Shown here: positions 11,990 through 22,365 of the stretch, piece by piece | Layout of the letters: every line of letters starts with the position of its first letter | Position numbering within the stretch: the first letter of the stretch is position 1 | Assembly: GCF_900104575.1 (NCBI RefSeq) | Contig: NZ_LT629731.1 | Coordinates: 72,205 to 136,204 of the forward strand | DNA from: Bacillus tuaregi | GTDB lineage: Bacteria; Bacillota; Bacilli; Bacillales; Cytobacillaceae | DNA length: 64,000 bases | Reading direction: 5' to 3' | The notes under the pieces: model-generated | Databases searched by the model: none | What the model was told of the DNA's origin: nothing | Seen by the model: the letters and a program-made list of their open reading frames with translations, nothing else | Made by a program: the position numbers and the translations under genes

Positions 11990-12124
11990 ATGAAAAGAAC
12001 ATATCAACCTAAAAAACGTAAACATAGCAAAGTTCACGGATTTCGTGCACGTATGAGCAGTTCAAACGGACGCAACGTTTTAGCTCGTCGTCGTCGTAAA
12101 GGAAGAAAAGTATTATCTGCCTAG
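11990..12124 (+). CDS. rpmH: 50S ribosomal protein L34
   Basis: A 44-residue, strongly basic protein beginning [20 protein letters not shown] and ending in a [12 protein letters not shown] tail, diagnostic for L34. GAGGGAGGTG precedes the ATG. The gene has its own strong promoter and is followed at once by a terminator, so most transcripts are monocistronic, with some read-through into rnpA likely. Confidence 0.98.
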   Translation: MKRTYQPKKRKHSKVHGFRARMSSSNGRNVLARRRRKGRKVLSA

Positions 12125-12152
12125 ACCACTGAAATGTCAGTGGTCTTTTTTC
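12123..12152 (+). terminator. rpmH terminator
   Basis: AGACCACTGA/TCAGTGGTCT, a perfect 10-bp stem with a 4-base loop and six following T residues; the stem begins inside the stop codon of rpmH. Confidence 0.92.
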
Positions 12153-12282
12153 TCATTAATTGATAAAACAAACAGCATTGGTCTCTAAAATTATCTGCCA
12201 GGAAAGTTTCTGAACATGCAGAGTGGGAATAATGAATATAGAGGTCACTCCTTTAACGAATGTAAATGTAGGTGGATCCAGG

Positions 12283-12666
12283 ATGAGAAAAGAGTATCGA
12301 GTAAAAAAAAATACGGATTTTCAAGAGGTGTTTAAAAAAGGGAAATCCGTTGCCAATAGACAGTTTGTTGTCTATACATTAAAGAAACATGAGCAAAAGC
12401 ATTTTCGAATTGGTTTGTCTGTCAGTAAAAAGGTTGGCAATGCCGTGACTCGAAATCGAATTAAACGATATATACGACAGGCTTTTCACGAATTTGATGG
12501 GTTTATACATAATGATATTGACTATATTATTATTGCCCGAAGACCGACTGCTGAAATGGATTTTTCTGAGATTCAAAAGAGCCTTACGCATGTCCTGAAG
12601 CTGGCAAAGGTCTTTGTGAAGTCGCAGGAACCAAGGAAAAATCGTGAGGATGTAACTGAAAAGTAA
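12283..12666 (+). CDS. rnpA: Ribonuclease P protein component
   Basis: RnpA assists RNase P RNA in 5' maturation of tRNA. The frame is open from 12223, but ATG at 12283, preceded by AGGTGG at seven bases, starts the recognisable protein [20 protein letters not shown]; this gives 127 residues. The central RNR signature [12 protein letters not shown] and [14 protein letters not shown] are clear. The conserved rpmH-rnpA-yidC-jag order supports the call. Confidence 0.95.
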   Translation: MRKEYRVKKNTDFQEVFKKGKSVANRQFVVYTLKKHEQKHFRIGLSVSKKVGNAVTRNRIKRYIRQAFHEFDGFIHNDIDYIIIARRPTAEMDFSEIQKSLTHVLKLAKVFVKSQEPRKNREDVTEK

Positions 12667-12893
12667 ATTTCTGCTTATATTTTTTTATATTAAAAGCGTT
12701 TACTAATAAAAGATGGTAAAATGGTTTAGGTTGGACATCTAGTGGATAAGAAATGAGCGTGTGACCTAACTTGAACAAGCAGCCATTCCTTTGTAGACTC
12801 TATTTAGTGCTTCCAAGGAGCTGGAGAATTGTTTCTTATCAAACGTGAAATTTCATAAAAAATACCTTTTGTGCTTTAAGGAGGAAAAAACGG

Positions 12894-13670
12894 TTGAAAA
12901 AGCGAATATTTTTATTGATCGGCTTAGTTTTTGTGGTGGCCCTTTTAGCTGGCTGTACAGAGACAAATATCCCGATTACTTCTGAAAGCGAAGGCTTTTG
13001 GAACCAGTATATTGTATATCCGCTTTCATTATTCATTGTGAAAGTTGCTGAATTTGCAGGTGGTAGTTTCGGGCTGGCGATTATTATCGTGACAATTATT
13101 CTAAGGCTAGTTATTTTGCCGCTAATGATCAAACAAACGAAAAGTTCTAAAGCAATGCAGGCGATTCAGCCTGAGCTACAAAAGCTGAGAGAAAAGTACA
13201 GCTCTAAAGACCAAAAGACACAGCAAAAGTTACAACAGGAAACAATGGAATTATTCCAAAAATATGGCGTCAATCCACTTGCGGGCTGTTTACCGCTTGT
13301 TGTCCAAATGCCAATCCTAATCGGTATCTATCATGCCATCATGAGAACACCGGAGCTACAGGAGCATGCGAACTTTCTATGGTTCGACCTTGCCGCACCG
13401 GATCCAATCTACTTATTACCAATCATTGCTGGTGTGACAACGTTCATTCAACAAAAAATTACAATGGTCGGAATGGAAAACAATCCGCAAATGGCGATGA
13501 TGCTTTGGCTCATGCCGATTATGATCGTTGTATTTGCTATAAATTTCCCAGCAGCTCTTGCGCTTTACTGGGTAGTAGGTAACTTATTTATGATTGTTCA
13601 AACATATTTCATTAAAGGGCCGGACTTAAAAGCAGCAGCGGCCAGTAAATCGGGAGGAGCAAAAAAGTGA
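12894..13670 (+). CDS. spoIIIJ: Membrane insertase YidC1/SpoIIIJ
   Basis: The 258-residue protein is a lipoprotein-type YidC. The signal segment ends in LLAGC at Cys21, followed by five membrane segments with the typical [20 protein letters not shown] and [15 protein letters not shown] motifs. It inserts membrane proteins with or without SecYEG; in B. subtilis this paralogue is needed for forespore sigma-G activity. Start is TTG with AAGGAGG eight bases upstream. Its stop overlaps the GTG of jag by four bases (GTGA), implying translational coupling. Confidence 0.95.
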   Translation: MKKRIFLLIGLVFVVALLAGCTETNIPITSESEGFWNQYIVYPLSLFIVKVAEFAGGSFGLAIIIVTIILRLVILPLMIKQTKSSKAMQAIQPELQKLREKYSSKDQKTQQKLQQETMELFQKYGVNPLAGCLPLVVQMPILIGIYHAIMRTPELQEHANFLWFDLAAPDPIYLLPIIAGVTTFIQQKITMVGMENNPQMAMMLWLMPIMIVVFAINFPAALALYWVVGNLFMIVQTYFIKGPDLKAAAASKSGGAKK

Positions 13671-14287
13671 GACAGGTTACTGCTACGGGACAAACTGTCA
13701 AAGAAGCAGTTGAATCGGCTTTAGCTCAATTACAAGCAACAGAAGATCGTACAGAGATTTCGATTATTGATGAAGGCAAAAAAGGTATTTTTGGAATCTT
13801 TGGCTCACGACCTGCTGTTGTAAAGGTTTCGGTCAAAATAGACCCGATCGAGGAAGCAGAAAAGTATTTGTTAGATGTTTGTGGGAAAATGGGCGCTCCT
13901 ATTTCGATTGATGTGGAAAAAAACGGAAAGCAGGTAAAAATGAAGCTTTCCGGTGAAAAAATTGCCATGCTTATCGGCAAAAGAGGACAAACGCTTAATT
14001 CCCTACAGTATTTGACCCAGCTGGTGATCAATCGTTTTTCTAATCAATATTTAAATGTCATCCTTGATGCGGAAGATTATCGTGAGAGAAGAAACGAGAC
14101 GTTAATTCATTTAGCTGAAAAACTGGCGCAAAAGGCCGTTAAAACGGGAAAGGAAGTTGCACTAGAGCCTATGCCTTCCTATGAGCGTAAGGTTATTCAC
14201 ACTGCGTTAATGGATAACAAAAAAATAAAGACGTTCTCAAGCGGCGTTGATCCTCATCGACATATTGTGATTGCGCCGAATAAATAA
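13667..14287 (+). CDS. jag: RNA-binding protein Jag/KhpB (EloR)
   Basis: A 206-residue protein with the Jag-N domain (about 1-50, [19 protein letters not shown]), a KH domain with the GxxG-type loop IGKRGQTL, and an R3H domain near the C-terminus (ERKVIHTAL). KhpB/EloR acts with KhpA in RNA-based control of cell elongation in Firmicutes. GTG start, overlapping spoIIIJ; followed by a terminator. Confidence 0.93.
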   Translation: MRQVTATGQTVKEAVESALAQLQATEDRTEISIIDEGKKGIFGIFGSRPAVVKVSVKIDPIEEAEKYLLDVCGKMGAPISIDVEKNGKQVKMKLSGEKIAMLIGKRGQTLNSLQYLTQLVINRFSNQYLNVILDAEDYRERRNETLIHLAEKLAQKAVKTGKEVALEPMPSYERKVIHTALMDNKKIKTFSSGVDPHRHIVIAPNK

Positions 14288-14298
14288 TTAGTTTCTTT

Positions 14299-14334
14299 CA
14301 AAAAGCTGAACCCTTTGGGATTCAGCTTTTTTTC
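14299..14334 (+). terminator. spoIIIJ-jag terminator
   Basis: AAAAGCTGAA ... TTCAGCTTTT hairpin with an inner CCC/GGG, running into a seven-T tract, 12 bases after jag. Confidence 0.88.
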
Positions 14335-14371
14335 TCTATCTTTGTAACAATGATAGAAAATAGTGAAAAAG

Positions 14372-14401
14372 TTGACTGTCTATTATTAAATGGGAAATAA
14401 T
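14372..14401 (+). promoter_or_regulatory. Possible mnmE promoter
   Basis: TTGACT (14372-14377) and AATAAT (14396-14401) with an 18-base spacer. It is the best sigma-A match in the 347-base jag-mnmE gap. Confidence 0.4.
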
Positions 14402-14447
14402 ATTCTCTTTAGGAAATTTCCTTAACCTATAGAAAAGTGCTTTGTTG

Positions 14448-14537
14448 TTATTCACATGTGGATAAGTTAAAATAAAATAATGGGTTTAAAGAGCTGTGTA
14501 TAAGTATAAGAAGTTCTTTTTCGTGCTAACAATGGTA
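14448..14537. promoter_or_regulatory. DnaA-box cluster between jag and mnmE
   Basis: TTATTCACA (14448-14456) directly abuts the perfect TGTGGATAA (14457-14465), and AGTGGATAA follows near 14529. The abutting pair faces in opposite directions. Such clusters outside oriC bind DnaA in Bacillus and titrate it or couple gene expression to replication; its use here is inferred. Confidence 0.6.
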
Positions 14538-14634
14538 GTGGATAACTCAAAGCTCATAAGGTTGAGCTTTTACGAAAAAACGGATAGATTTCAGCAAAAG
14601 GTGCTTTTGCTTTTTTTGAGAGAGGTGAAAAGAA

Positions 14635-16020
14635 GTGGAATTTGATACGATTGCAGCAATTTCGACTCCAATGGGAGAGGGAGCGATTGCGATTGTCCGC
14701 TTAAGTGGAGACCAAGCTTTTTCTATCGCAGAAAGGCTTTTTCGAGGTGTGAGTGGAAAAAAGATCACGGAACAGCCATCACATACGATTCATTATGGCC
14801 ATATTGTCGATCCGAACACAAATGAGGTCGCAGAAGAGGTTATGGTGTCGATTATGAGAGGACCGAAGACTTTTACAAAAGAGGACGTTGTCGAAATTAA
14901 CTGCCATGGCGGCTTAGTTTCGGTGAATCGAGTGCTGCAGCTTTGTCTGAAAAACGGTGCTCGAATTGCAGAGCCTGGAGAATTTACAAAAAGAGCCTTC
15001 TTGAATGGTCGGATTGATCTATCGCAGGCTGAAGCAGTGATGGATTTGATTCGTGCGAAAACGGATCGGGCTATGAATGTAGCTTTAGGTCAAATGGAGG
15101 GCAGGCTGTCTAAGCTGATCACAAGGCTTCGTCAAGAGCTGATTGAAACATTAGCGCAAATTGAAGTGAATATTGACTATCCTGAATATGACGATGTGGA
15201 AGAAATGACTCATAAGATGCTGAGGGAAAAGGCCTCTTATGTGAAAAAGGAAATTGAGCATTTATTGCAAACCTCCTCACAGGGCAAGATTCTCCGCGAG
15301 GGCTTGTCAACGGTCATTGTCGGTCGTCCGAATGTAGGGAAATCTTCGCTTTTGAATAGTCTAGTTCAGGAAAATAAGGCCATTGTGACAGATATACCGG
15401 GTACAACCCGTGATGTTATTGAGGAATATGTGAATGTCCGCGGTGTTCCGTTACGGCTGTTAGATACGGCCGGGATACGTGAAACGGAGGACATTGTCGA
15501 GAGGATTGGTGTTGAGCGATCACGGCAGGTGTTAAAGGAAGCTGACCTCATTTTGCTTGTTTTAAATTATTCTGATGAATTAACGCAGGAGGATGAAAAC
15601 CTCTTTGATGTTGTCAAAGGTATGGATGTTATTGTCATTGTGAATAAAACAGATCTTCCGCAGAAAATCGATATGGACCGTGTGAAGGCGTTGGCTAGCC
15701 ATCATAAGCTGATTACAACGTCGCTCGTTGAAGAGAAAGGGATTGAGGAGCTTGAAGAAGCCATATCGGATCTCTTCTTTACAGGCTCTATTGAGGCAGG
15801 AGATATGACTTACGTATCTAACAGCCGTCATATTGCGCTATTAGACCAGGCATATACAGCTATTAATGATGTATTAGAGGGAATTGAGATCGATACTCCG
15901 GTTGATATCATTCAAATAGATTTAACGAGAACGTGGGAACTGCTGGGGGAAATTATTGGCGAGAGCGTTCAAGACAGTTTAATCAATCAATTATTTTCAC
16001 AATTTTGTTTAGGGAAATAG
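14635..16020 (+). CDS. mnmE: tRNA modification GTPase MnmE (TrmE)
   Basis: MnmE with MnmG forms the (carboxymethyl)aminomethyl group at C5 of wobble uridine 34. The 461-residue protein has the N-terminal folate-binding domain ([20 protein letters not shown]), a helical domain, and an inserted GTPase domain with [17 protein letters not shown] and NKTD. It ends in CLGK, the conserved C-terminal cysteine motif. GTG start with AGAGGTGA upstream. A dispersed repeat begins at the base after its stop codon; mnmG follows. Confidence 0.97.
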   Translation: MEFDTIAAISTPMGEGAIAIVRLSGDQAFSIAERLFRGVSGKKITEQPSHTIHYGHIVDPNTNEVAEEVMVSIMRGPKTFTKEDVVEINCHGGLVSVNRVLQLCLKNGARIAEPGEFTKRAFLNGRIDLSQAEAVMDLIRAKTDRAMNVALGQMEGRLSKLITRLRQELIETLAQIEVNIDYPEYDDVEEMTHKMLREKASYVKKEIEHLLQTSSQGKILREGLSTVIVGRPNVGKSSLLNSLVQENKAIVTDIPGTTRDVIEEYVNVRGVPLRLLDTAGIRETEDIVERIGVERSRQVLKEADLILLVLNYSDELTQEDENLFDVVKGMDVIVIVNKTDLPQKIDMDRVKALASHHKLITTSLVEEKGIEELEEAISDLFFTGSIEAGDMTYVSNSRHIALLDQAYTAINDVLEGIEIDTPVDIIQIDLTRTWELLGEIIGESVQDSLINQLFSQFCLGK

Positions 16021-16178
16021 AAAAGCGGAGGCGCCTTGCTCAGCCGCGACCAGCTTAAGGCGATTCGGGGAGAAGGTTGTCCTTTAACCTTCTCATCGAA
16101 GTGCCTTAAGACCTCGAGCGGCTAGGCGCTGTAGCTAGACCAATAGAAAAGCGGAGGCGCCTTGCGGGGCACCTCGAG
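16021..16178. repeat. Dispersed GC-rich palindromic repeat (family R2), full plus partial copy
   Basis: AAAAGCGGAGGCGCCTTG ... GGCTAGGCGCTGTAGCTAGAC (16021-16140) folds on itself through GGAGGCGCC/GGCTAGGCGC, CTTAAGGC/GCCTTAAG and AGAAGGTT/AACCTTCT. A truncated second copy starts at 16147. Related units occur at 20271-20555 and fragments at 25418 and 35344. This AAAAGCGGAAGCGCC family is common between Bacillaceae genes. It starts immediately after the mnmE stop codon. Confidence 0.8.
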
Positions 16179-16206
16179 ATGCAAATTAGTTTAGGAGGCA
16201 ACACCA

Positions 16207-18096
16207 ATGCAATATGATGCAGGTAATTATGATGTGATTGTGATTGGAGCAGGGCATGCAGGCTGTGAGGCAGGGCTTGCTGCCGCCCGCCTTGGTGCTA
16301 AAACACTAATGATCACAATCAACCTCGATATGGTCGCTTTTATGCCATGTAACCCATCTGTCGGCGGTCCGGCTAAAGGAGTTGTCGTAAGGGAAATTGA
16401 CGCACTTGGCGGGGAAATGGGTAAAAATATTGATAAAACCTATATTCAAATGAGAATGCTGAACACAGGTAAAGGCCCAGCCGTGCGTGCATTACGGGCA
16501 CAGGCTGATAAGGTTTCCTATCAGTATGAAATGAAGAAAACCCTTGAAAATGAAAAGAACTTAACCTTGATTCAAGGGATGGTTGAAAACTTAATTGTCG
16601 AAGACGATGTATGTAAAGGGGTCGTTACGAAAACCGGGGCTGTGTATCAAGCCAAAACCGTCGTGATTACAACAGGCACGTTCCTACGCGGTGAAATTAT
16701 TCTTGGGGAATTAAAATACTCCAGCGGACCGAATAACCAACAGCCATCCATCAAGCTTTCCGAGCATTTAGAGGAGCTTGGTTTTAATCTCGTTCGTTTT
16801 AAAACAGGTACCCCACCAAGGGTTAATAGTAACACGATTGATTATAGTAAAACGGAGATTCAGCCAGGTGATGATGAACCGCGTGCCTTCTCTTATGAAA
16901 CAACAAAGTTTATTACGGATCAGCTGCCATGCTGGCTTACGTACACAAATGAACAGACTCATAAAATTATTGATGAAAACCTTCACCGTGCACCTATGTT
17001 CTCCGGAATGGTAAAAGGAACAGGAGCACGCTATTGCCCTTCCATTGAGGATAAGATTGTCCGTTTCAATGATAAGCCAAGACATCAAATTTTCCTTGAG
17101 CCTGAAGGGCGGAATACAGAAGAAGTATATGTTCAGGGTCTATCAACCAGTATGCCTGAGGACGTTCAGCATCGAATTTTACAATCCATCCCAGGCCTAG
17201 AAAAGGCGCAAATGATGCGGGCTGGCTACGCGATAGAATATGATGCCATGGAGCCTTCACAGCTGTGGCCAACACTAGAAACAAAGAAAGTGAAAAATCT
17301 ATATACAGCTGGGCAAATTAACGGGACGTCAGGCTATGAGGAAGCAGCGAGTCAGGGCTTAATAGCTGGAATTAATGCTGGTTTAAATGTACTTGGCAAA
17401 GAAGAATTAATACTAAGCCGCTCCGATGCCTACATCGGTGTCTTAATCGATGACCTGGTGACAAAGGGGACGAATGAGCCATACCGTTTATTGACTTCAA
17501 GAGCGGAATACCGCTTGCTGCTTCGCCATGATAATGCCGACCTGCGTCTTACTGAATACGGCCACAAAATTGGTCTTATTTCCGAGGAACGTTACGAACG
17601 CTTTACGAAGAAAAAGGAAGCCATTGAGGCTGAAATTAACAGGCTTCGGAACCTCATTCTGAAGCCCAACCAAGAAGTTCAAGGATTAATTAAGAGTGTA
17701 GGTGGAAGTGAGCTGAAGGACGGTATCCGAGCATCTGATTTATTGAAGCGTCCTGAAATGAGCTATGAGCTTATTGAACAGATTGCGAAGGGTGATATCG
17801 AGCTTGGTCCTGAAGTAAAAGAGCAAGTAGAGATTCAAATTAAGTATGAGGGCTATATAGAGAAGTCATTGCAGCAGGTAGAGCGGTTAAAGAAAATGGA
17901 AGATAAGAAGATACCGGAAAATATCGATTATCAATCTATTTCAGGACTTGCCACAGAAGCAAGGCAGAAGCTAGAAAAGATTCGTCCGCTATCACTTGCC
18001 CAGGCATCGAGAATTTCAGGCGTGAATCCTGCTGATATTTCTATCCTGCTTGTTTACTTAGAGCAAGGGAAAATTGCCAGGGTGTCCAACGAATAA
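16207..18096 (+). CDS. mnmG: tRNA uridine-5-carboxymethylaminomethyl modification enzyme MnmG (GidA)
   Basis: FAD-dependent partner of MnmE in wobble uridine modification. The 629-residue protein opens with the FAD-binding motif [20 protein letters not shown], contains the GidA signatures [22 protein letters not shown]-type region (two cysteines visible) and [18 protein letters not shown], and ends with the MnmE-binding helical domain. AGGAGG lies nine bases before the ATG. Confidence 0.98.
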   Translation: MQYDAGNYDVIVIGAGHAGCEAGLAAARLGAKTLMITINLDMVAFMPCNPSVGGPAKGVVVREIDALGGEMGKNIDKTYIQMRMLNTGKGPAVRALRAQADKVSYQYEMKKTLENEKNLTLIQGMVENLIVEDDVCKGVVTKTGAVYQAKTVVITTGTFLRGEIILGELKYSSGPNNQQPSIKLSEHLEELGFNLVRFKTGTPPRVNSNTIDYSKTEIQPGDDEPRAFSYETTKFITDQLPCWLTYTNEQTHKIIDENLHRAPMFSGMVKGTGARYCPSIEDKIVRFNDKPRHQIFLEPEGRNTEEVYVQGLSTSMPEDVQHRILQSIPGLEKAQMMRAGYAIEYDAMEPSQLWPTLETKKVKNLYTAGQINGTSGYEEAASQGLIAGINAGLNVLGKEELILSRSDAYIGVLIDDLVTKGTNEPYRLLTSRAEYRLLLRHDNADLRLTEYGHKIGLISEERYERFTKKKEAIEAEINRLRNLILKPNQEVQGLIKSVGGSELKDGIRASDLLKRPEMSYELIEQIAKGDIELGPEVKEQVEIQIKYEGYIEKSLQQVERLKKMEDKKIPENIDYQSISGLATEARQKLEKIRPLSLAQASRISGVNPADISILLVYLEQGKIARVSNE

Positions 18097-18136
18097 TGAA
18101 GAGTAAATCAAGCCAAGAGTATGAAAGGGTTTATCG

Positions 18137-18853
18137 ATGAATACAGAACAATTTATTAAGCTGCTTGCGGAGAAGGGAATATCCCTTACTACTAAACAAA
18201 TCGAACAATATGAAACCTATTACAGGTTGCTTGTGGAATGGAATGAAAAAATGAATTTAACAGCGATTACGGATAAGGAGGATGTCTATTTAAAGCATTT
18301 CTTCGATTCCATCACTGCTGGATTTTACTTCAATTTTGACCAAGAGCTAAAGGTTTGTGATGTCGGTGCTGGTGCAGGATTTCCCAGCATCCCAATAAAA
18401 ATCGCCTTTCCGAAAATCCATGTCACCATTGTCGATTCTCTTAATAAAAGAATCCATTTCCTCGAGCATTTGAGAGAGCAGCTTCAGCTCGAGAATGTAC
18501 GATTTATTCATGACCGTGCGGAAACCTTTGGTCAGTTAAAGGACCATCGAGAAGCCTATGATGTCGTGACAGCCCGAGCAGTAGCGAGAATGTCGGTATT
18601 AAGTGAGCTCTGTCTTCCTCTAGTGAAGGTTGGCGGAACCTTTATTGCGATGAAGGGTGCGAGCGGAAGTGATGAGCTTCAGGCGGGGAAAAAAGCCATC
18701 ACATTATTAGGTGGTGCAGTAAAAGAGTCCTTCTCCTTCTCTTTACCGTATGAAGAGAGCGAACGAAATATCTTTTTGATAAGGAAAGAAAAGCAGACAC
18801 CAAAGAAATATCCACGTAAACCGGGTACACCTAATCGAAGCCCTATTGAATAG
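18137..18853 (+). CDS. rsmG: 16S rRNA (guanine527-N7)-methyltransferase RsmG
   Basis: A 238-residue SAM-dependent methyltransferase (GidB). The N-terminal helical region is followed by the SAM-binding motif [15 protein letters not shown] and [11 protein letters not shown]. It methylates G527 in 16S rRNA, and loss gives low-level streptomycin resistance in several bacteria. The C-terminus is basic. It follows mnmG by 41 bases and is probably in the same transcript. Confidence 0.96.
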   Translation: MNTEQFIKLLAEKGISLTTKQIEQYETYYRLLVEWNEKMNLTAITDKEDVYLKHFFDSITAGFYFNFDQELKVCDVGAGAGFPSIPIKIAFPKIHVTIVDSLNKRIHFLEHLREQLQLENVRFIHDRAETFGQLKDHREAYDVVTARAVARMSVLSELCLPLVKVGGTFIAMKGASGSDELQAGKKAITLLGGAVKESFSFSLPYEESERNIFLIRKEKQTPKKYPRKPGTPNRSPIE

Positions 18854-19128
18854 AGTTACTTTTTCCTGTCAAATATGGCATAATTCATTTATGAATGATT
18901 GTTTTTTTACTATAGCTATTAATATAGGGCTTGGTTTGTCTGTTAATTAGGTCTAGTCTAGGTGAATAAAGACGGACGACTAATGACAACCAGGCTTGAA
19001 TAAGAAAATAGATAACTTAGCTTACGAAGGAAACGGTAAGGTACTTATTTCCTTTTGGGTAACAGAAGGACTTATCGTTTTCTTCAAGAATAAGTATTTA
19101 GGGAGTTTCGTAAAGGTGGTGTAGGGTG

Positions 19129-20013
19129 ATGAAGCATTCTTTTTCACGCTTTTTTGGCCTCGGCGAAAAGGGAGATCGGTTAGGGATGGAGAATTCGGCT
19201 GATGCTGATCTTGATGAAATTGTAGAAAATGAAGAAATAAAAAAAATTCCAATCGATCAAATTGTACCAAATCGTTTTCAACCAAGAACCATTTTTGATG
19301 ACGATAAAATTGAGGAATTATCCCGTACGATTCATACGCATGGGATTATTCAGCCAATTGTGGTAAGAGAATTTGGACAGGGTACTTACGAAATTATTGC
19401 CGGTGAACGCCGGTGGCGGGCAATGAAAAAACTTGGTTGGGACGTCGTTCCGGCCATTATTAAAAACTTTAATGATACAGAAACAGCCTCAGTTGCGCTA
19501 ATTGAGAACCTTCAGCGGGAGGAGCTTTCCCCGATTGAGGAGGCAATTGCCTATGGGAAACTGCTAGAGCTTCATCAATTAACACAGGAGGCACTGGCTC
19601 AGAGGCTTGGAAAAGGGCAGTCAACGGTTGCGAATAAGCTGCGACTGCTTAAGCTGCCACAAGAAGTACAGGATGCTTTATTGAACAAAACCATTACAGA
19701 GAGACATGCCCGTTCACTCATTCCGCTTAAGAATCCGGAAAAGCAAGTGAAGCTATTGGAAGAAATTATCGAAAAGAATCTGAATGTGAAGCAGACGGAG
19801 GACCGTGTTGCGAAATTGCTGGAGCAGTTGGTTGTGAAGCCGAAGCCAAAACGAAAGGCCTTCAGCAAGGATATGCGAATTGCTGTTAATACTATTCGGC
19901 AATCATTATCAATGGTTACAGACAGTGGAATTAAGCTTGATACACATGAAGAGGAACATGAGGAATACTATCAATTTACTATAAAAATACCAAAGAAAAA
20001 TAAATCTAAATGA
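19129..20013 (+). CDS. noc: Nucleoid occlusion protein Noc
   Basis: A ParB-family CTPase paralogue that binds NBS sites and the membrane, preventing division over the nucleoid. It begins [14 protein letters not shown], where the N-terminal amphipathic segment mediates membrane binding. The CTP-binding motif [11 protein letters not shown] and [14 protein letters not shown] are visible, with an HTH around [20 protein letters not shown]. The frame opens at GTG 19126, but ATG 19129 matches the family N-terminus. It has its own terminator and is separated by repeats from soj-spo0J. Confidence 0.95.
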   Translation: MKHSFSRFFGLGEKGDRLGMENSADADLDEIVENEEIKKIPIDQIVPNRFQPRTIFDDDKIEELSRTIHTHGIIQPIVVREFGQGTYEIIAGERRWRAMKKLGWDVVPAIIKNFNDTETASVALIENLQREELSPIEEAIAYGKLLELHQLTQEALAQRLGKGQSTVANKLRLLKLPQEVQDALLNKTITERHARSLIPLKNPEKQVKLLEEIIEKNLNVKQTEDRVAKLLEQLVVKPKPKRKAFSKDMRIAVNTIRQSLSMVTDSGIKLDTHEEEHEEYYQFTIKIPKKNKSK

Positions 20014-20067
20014 GGTTTGAGTCTGATAACCTGCTATTTTCATTGTTTATATTGTTTATTCTACGTA

Positions 20068-20096
20068 AGAGGGTGTCCGAGCACCCTCTCTTTTTT
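20068..20096 (+). terminator. noc terminator
   Basis: AGAGGGTG/CACCCTCT stem with a 6-base loop followed by CTTTTTT, about 55 bases after noc. Confidence 0.88.
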
Positions 20097-20119
20097 ATAT
20101 GATAGGATTCTCTTTCCTT

Positions 20120-20208
20120 TTAACTTCATTCAGCAAATGCTTTTTGTACCGAAAGCATTTGCTGAATGAAATTAAGCCTCTGGACGCAAATTCGACAGGC
20201 GAATTTGA
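20120..20208. repeat. Dispersed repeat, family R1 (compact copy)
   Basis: TTAACTTCATTCAGC and GCTGAATGAAATTAA enclose the inverted repeat AAATGCTTT/AAAGCATTT. The conserved tail GGACGCAAATTCGACAGGCG follows directly. Compared with the copy at 6454 the inner module and linker are much shorter. No gene is seen in the 20014-20622 gap. Confidence 0.7.
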
Positions 20209-20270
20209 TTCTTGAAGAAAAGTGCTATTATCCTATTTGTTTCGTGATAAAATAGATTACATGAAATTAA

Positions 20271-20555
20271 AAGTGGAAGCGGCTTGCCAGACCCGACAGG
20301 CATAAGATGGGGTGATGAGAAGGTTGCACTTTAACCTTCACATCGACACAGCTTATGACCCCGAGGGTCTAGCCGCTGCAGCTGGATAAATTAAAAGTGG
20401 AAGCGGCTTGCCAGACCCGACAGGCATAAGATGGGGTGATGAGAAGGTTGCACTTTAACCTTCACATCGACACAGCTTATGACCCCGAGGGTCTAGCCGC
20501 TGCAGCTGGATAAATTAAAAGTGGAAGCGGCTTGCCAGACCCGACAAGCGGCTAA
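20271..20555. repeat. Tandem 124-bp direct repeats (family R2): two identical copies and a partial third
   Basis: Units 20271-20394 and 20395-20518 are identical base for base; a third unit is cut off after about 35 bases. Each unit starts AAGTGGAAGCGGCTTGCC and ends CCGCTGCAGCTGGATAAATT, with internal complementary blocks (AGAAGGTT/AACCTTC, CATAAG/CTTATG, GACCC/GGGTC) that allow a long hairpin. They sit just upstream of soj. Identity implies recent duplication or ongoing homogenisation. Confidence 0.92.
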
Positions 20556-20622
20556 GTTATATATTTTTTAATAGATTCATATTCAGAGAAAGATTTCCAT
20601 GGAAATAAAGGTAGGTGGTAAT

Positions 20623-21384
20623 ATGGGAAAAGTAATTGCAATAGCAAACCAAAAGGGCGGTGTGGGTAAGACAACCACTTCTGTTAATCTTGGTGCTTGC
20701 TTAGCTTACATAGGAAAAAGGGTGTTATTGGTAGATATTGATCCGCAGGGGAATGCTACCAGTGGTGTTGGAATTGAAAAGGCGGATGTTGATCAGTGTG
20801 TCTATGATGTATTGGTTGATGATGTGGATGCAGGGCAGGTCATCAGACCGACAGCAGTAGAAAATCTTTATTCTCTCCCAGCCACCATTCAGCTTGCTGG
20901 AGCGGAGATTGAGTTGGTACCTACAATATCGAGGGAAGTCCGTCTTAAAAGGGCTTTGGAGAAAGTAATGGATGAATTCGATTATATACTAATAGACTGT
21001 CCCCCTTCACTTGGTCTCTTGACGCTTAATGCATTGACTGCTGCTGATTCTGTCCTCATCCCAGTACAATGTGAGTACTATGCATTAGAAGGGCTAAGTC
21101 AGCTATTGAATACCGTCCGTTTAGTACAAAAGCATCTAAATCATGATTTAAAGGTAGAAGGTGTTCTATTAACGATGCTTGACGCCCGAACTAATCTCGG
21201 AATTCAAGTGATTGAAGAGGTTAAGAAGTATTTTCAAGATAAGGTGTATAAGACCATTATTCCAAGAAATGTACGTCTAAGTGAGGCACCAAGTCATGGT
21301 GAACCGATTATTATCTATGATTCTAAATCTCGCGGTGCTGAAGTATATTTAGATTTAGCAAAGGAAGTGGTTATGAATGGCTAA
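20623..21384 (+). CDS. soj: Chromosome-partition ATPase Soj (ParA)
   Basis: A 253-residue ParA-family ATPase that acts with Spo0J in origin segregation and regulates DnaA. Deviant Walker [20 protein letters not shown], switch motif [11 protein letters not shown] and [15 protein letters not shown] are present. ATG 20623, with GTAGGTGG at five bases, starts the conserved [13 protein letters not shown]; the open frame begins eight codons earlier. It overlaps spo0J by eight bases. Confidence 0.97.
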   Translation: MGKVIAIANQKGGVGKTTTSVNLGACLAYIGKRVLLVDIDPQGNATSGVGIEKADVDQCVYDVLVDDVDAGQVIRPTAVENLYSLPATIQLAGAEIELVPTISREVRLKRALEKVMDEFDYILIDCPPSLGLLTLNALTAADSVLIPVQCEYYALEGLSQLLNTVRLVQKHLNHDLKVEGVLLTMLDARTNLGIQVIEEVKKYFQDKVYKTIIPRNVRLSEAPSHGEPIIIYDSKSRGAEVYLDLAKEVVMNG

Positions 21385-22255
21385 AGGTCTTGGAAAGGGA
21401 CTTGGTAAAGGATTGGGAAGAGGGTTGGATGCTTTATTACCAAAGGTTGATACAGTAGATAATAAAGAAGCCATTGAAGAAATTGAGATTAAGGATTGTA
21501 AGCCGAACCCTTACCAGCCACGGAAAATCTTTGCTGAGGAAGCGATTGAGGAGCTAAAGCAGTCTGTTATCGAGCATGGAATACTGCAGCCACTTATCGT
21601 TAGAAAAACGATTAAAGGCTATGAAATTGTTGTCGGTGAAAGGCGTTATCGTGCAGCCAAAGCAGCAAATCTGACGAAGGTCCCTGTTGTTGTCAGGGAA
21701 TTGTCTGAGCAGCAAATGATGGAATTCGCTGTGCTTGAGAACCTGCAGCGGGAGGATTTAACTCCAATTGAAGAAGCTTCTGCCTATCAGCTATTAATGG
21801 AAAGGTTGAAATTAACGCAAGAGGACTTAGCGAAAAGACTTGGGAAAAGTAGACCGCATATTGCCAACCATATTCGTCTATTGTCGCTCCCTCCGAAAAT
21901 CCAGGAAATGATTTCGGAAGGTAAAATTTCAATGGGACATGGTCGGGCACTACTGGGTCTGCGTAAGAAGGAAGCCATTCCAAGCGTTGTTGAAAAGGTG
22001 TTAAAGGATGGCTTAAATGTTCGGCAATTAGAGCAGTTAATCCAGCAGTTAAATAATCCTGTTCCACGTGAAACAAAGAAGCCAGTCGCAGAGAAGGACG
22101 TTTTTATTCAAGCACAGGAATCCACCTTACGGGAACGATTTGGGACAAGTGTTCATATTAAGCAAACCAAAAACAAAGATAAGGGGAAAATTGAAATTGA
22201 ATTTTTCTCTAGCGAGGATCTCGAACGCATATTAGAAATGCTAGAGTCGAGATAA
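21377..22255 (+). CDS. spo0J: Chromosome-partition protein Spo0J (ParB)
   Basis: A ParB CTPase clamp that loads at parS, spreads, recruits SMC and stimulates Soj. The 292-residue protein begins [20 protein letters not shown] (the Soj-stimulating basic N-terminus, with GLGKG repeated). It has the CTP motif [27 protein letters not shown] and a parS-binding HTH ([20 protein letters not shown]). The gene carries its own parS at 22060. A terminator follows. Confidence 0.97.
   Translation: MAKGLGKGLGKGLGRGLDALLPKVDTVDNKEAIEEIEIKDCKPNPYQPRKIFAEEAIEELKQSVIEHGILQPLIVRKTIKGYEIVVGERRYRAAKAANLTKVPVVVRELSEQQMMEFAVLENLQREDLTPIEEASAYQLLMERLKLTQEDLAKRLGKSRPHIANHIRLLSLPPKIQEMISEGKISMGHGRALLGLRKKEAIPSVVEKVLKDGLNVRQLEQLIQQLNNPVPRETKKPVAEKDVFIQAQESTLRERFGTSVHIKQTKNKDKGKIEIEFFSSEDLERILEMLESR
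22060..22075. promoter_or_regulatory. parS: parS site inside spo0J
   Basis: TGTTCCACGTGAAACA differs at one base from the perfect palindrome TGTTTCACGTGAAACA. B. subtilis also carries a parS within spo0J, so position and sequence agree. Confidence 0.93.
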
Positions 22256-22262
22256 ATGAATT

Positions 22263-22293
22263 AAACCATCAAAACTGGATGGTTTATTTTTTT
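22263..22293 (+). terminator. soj-spo0J terminator
   Basis: AAACCATC/GATGGTTT stem with a 7-base loop followed by ATTTTTTT, eight bases after the spo0J stop. Confidence 0.88.
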
Positions 22294-22365
22294 GAATTGA
22301 GCTGACTAAATAGCATAATAACAAATAGGGAGATGTATCTCCCTTCTTCTTATGAGGTGAAAGTG

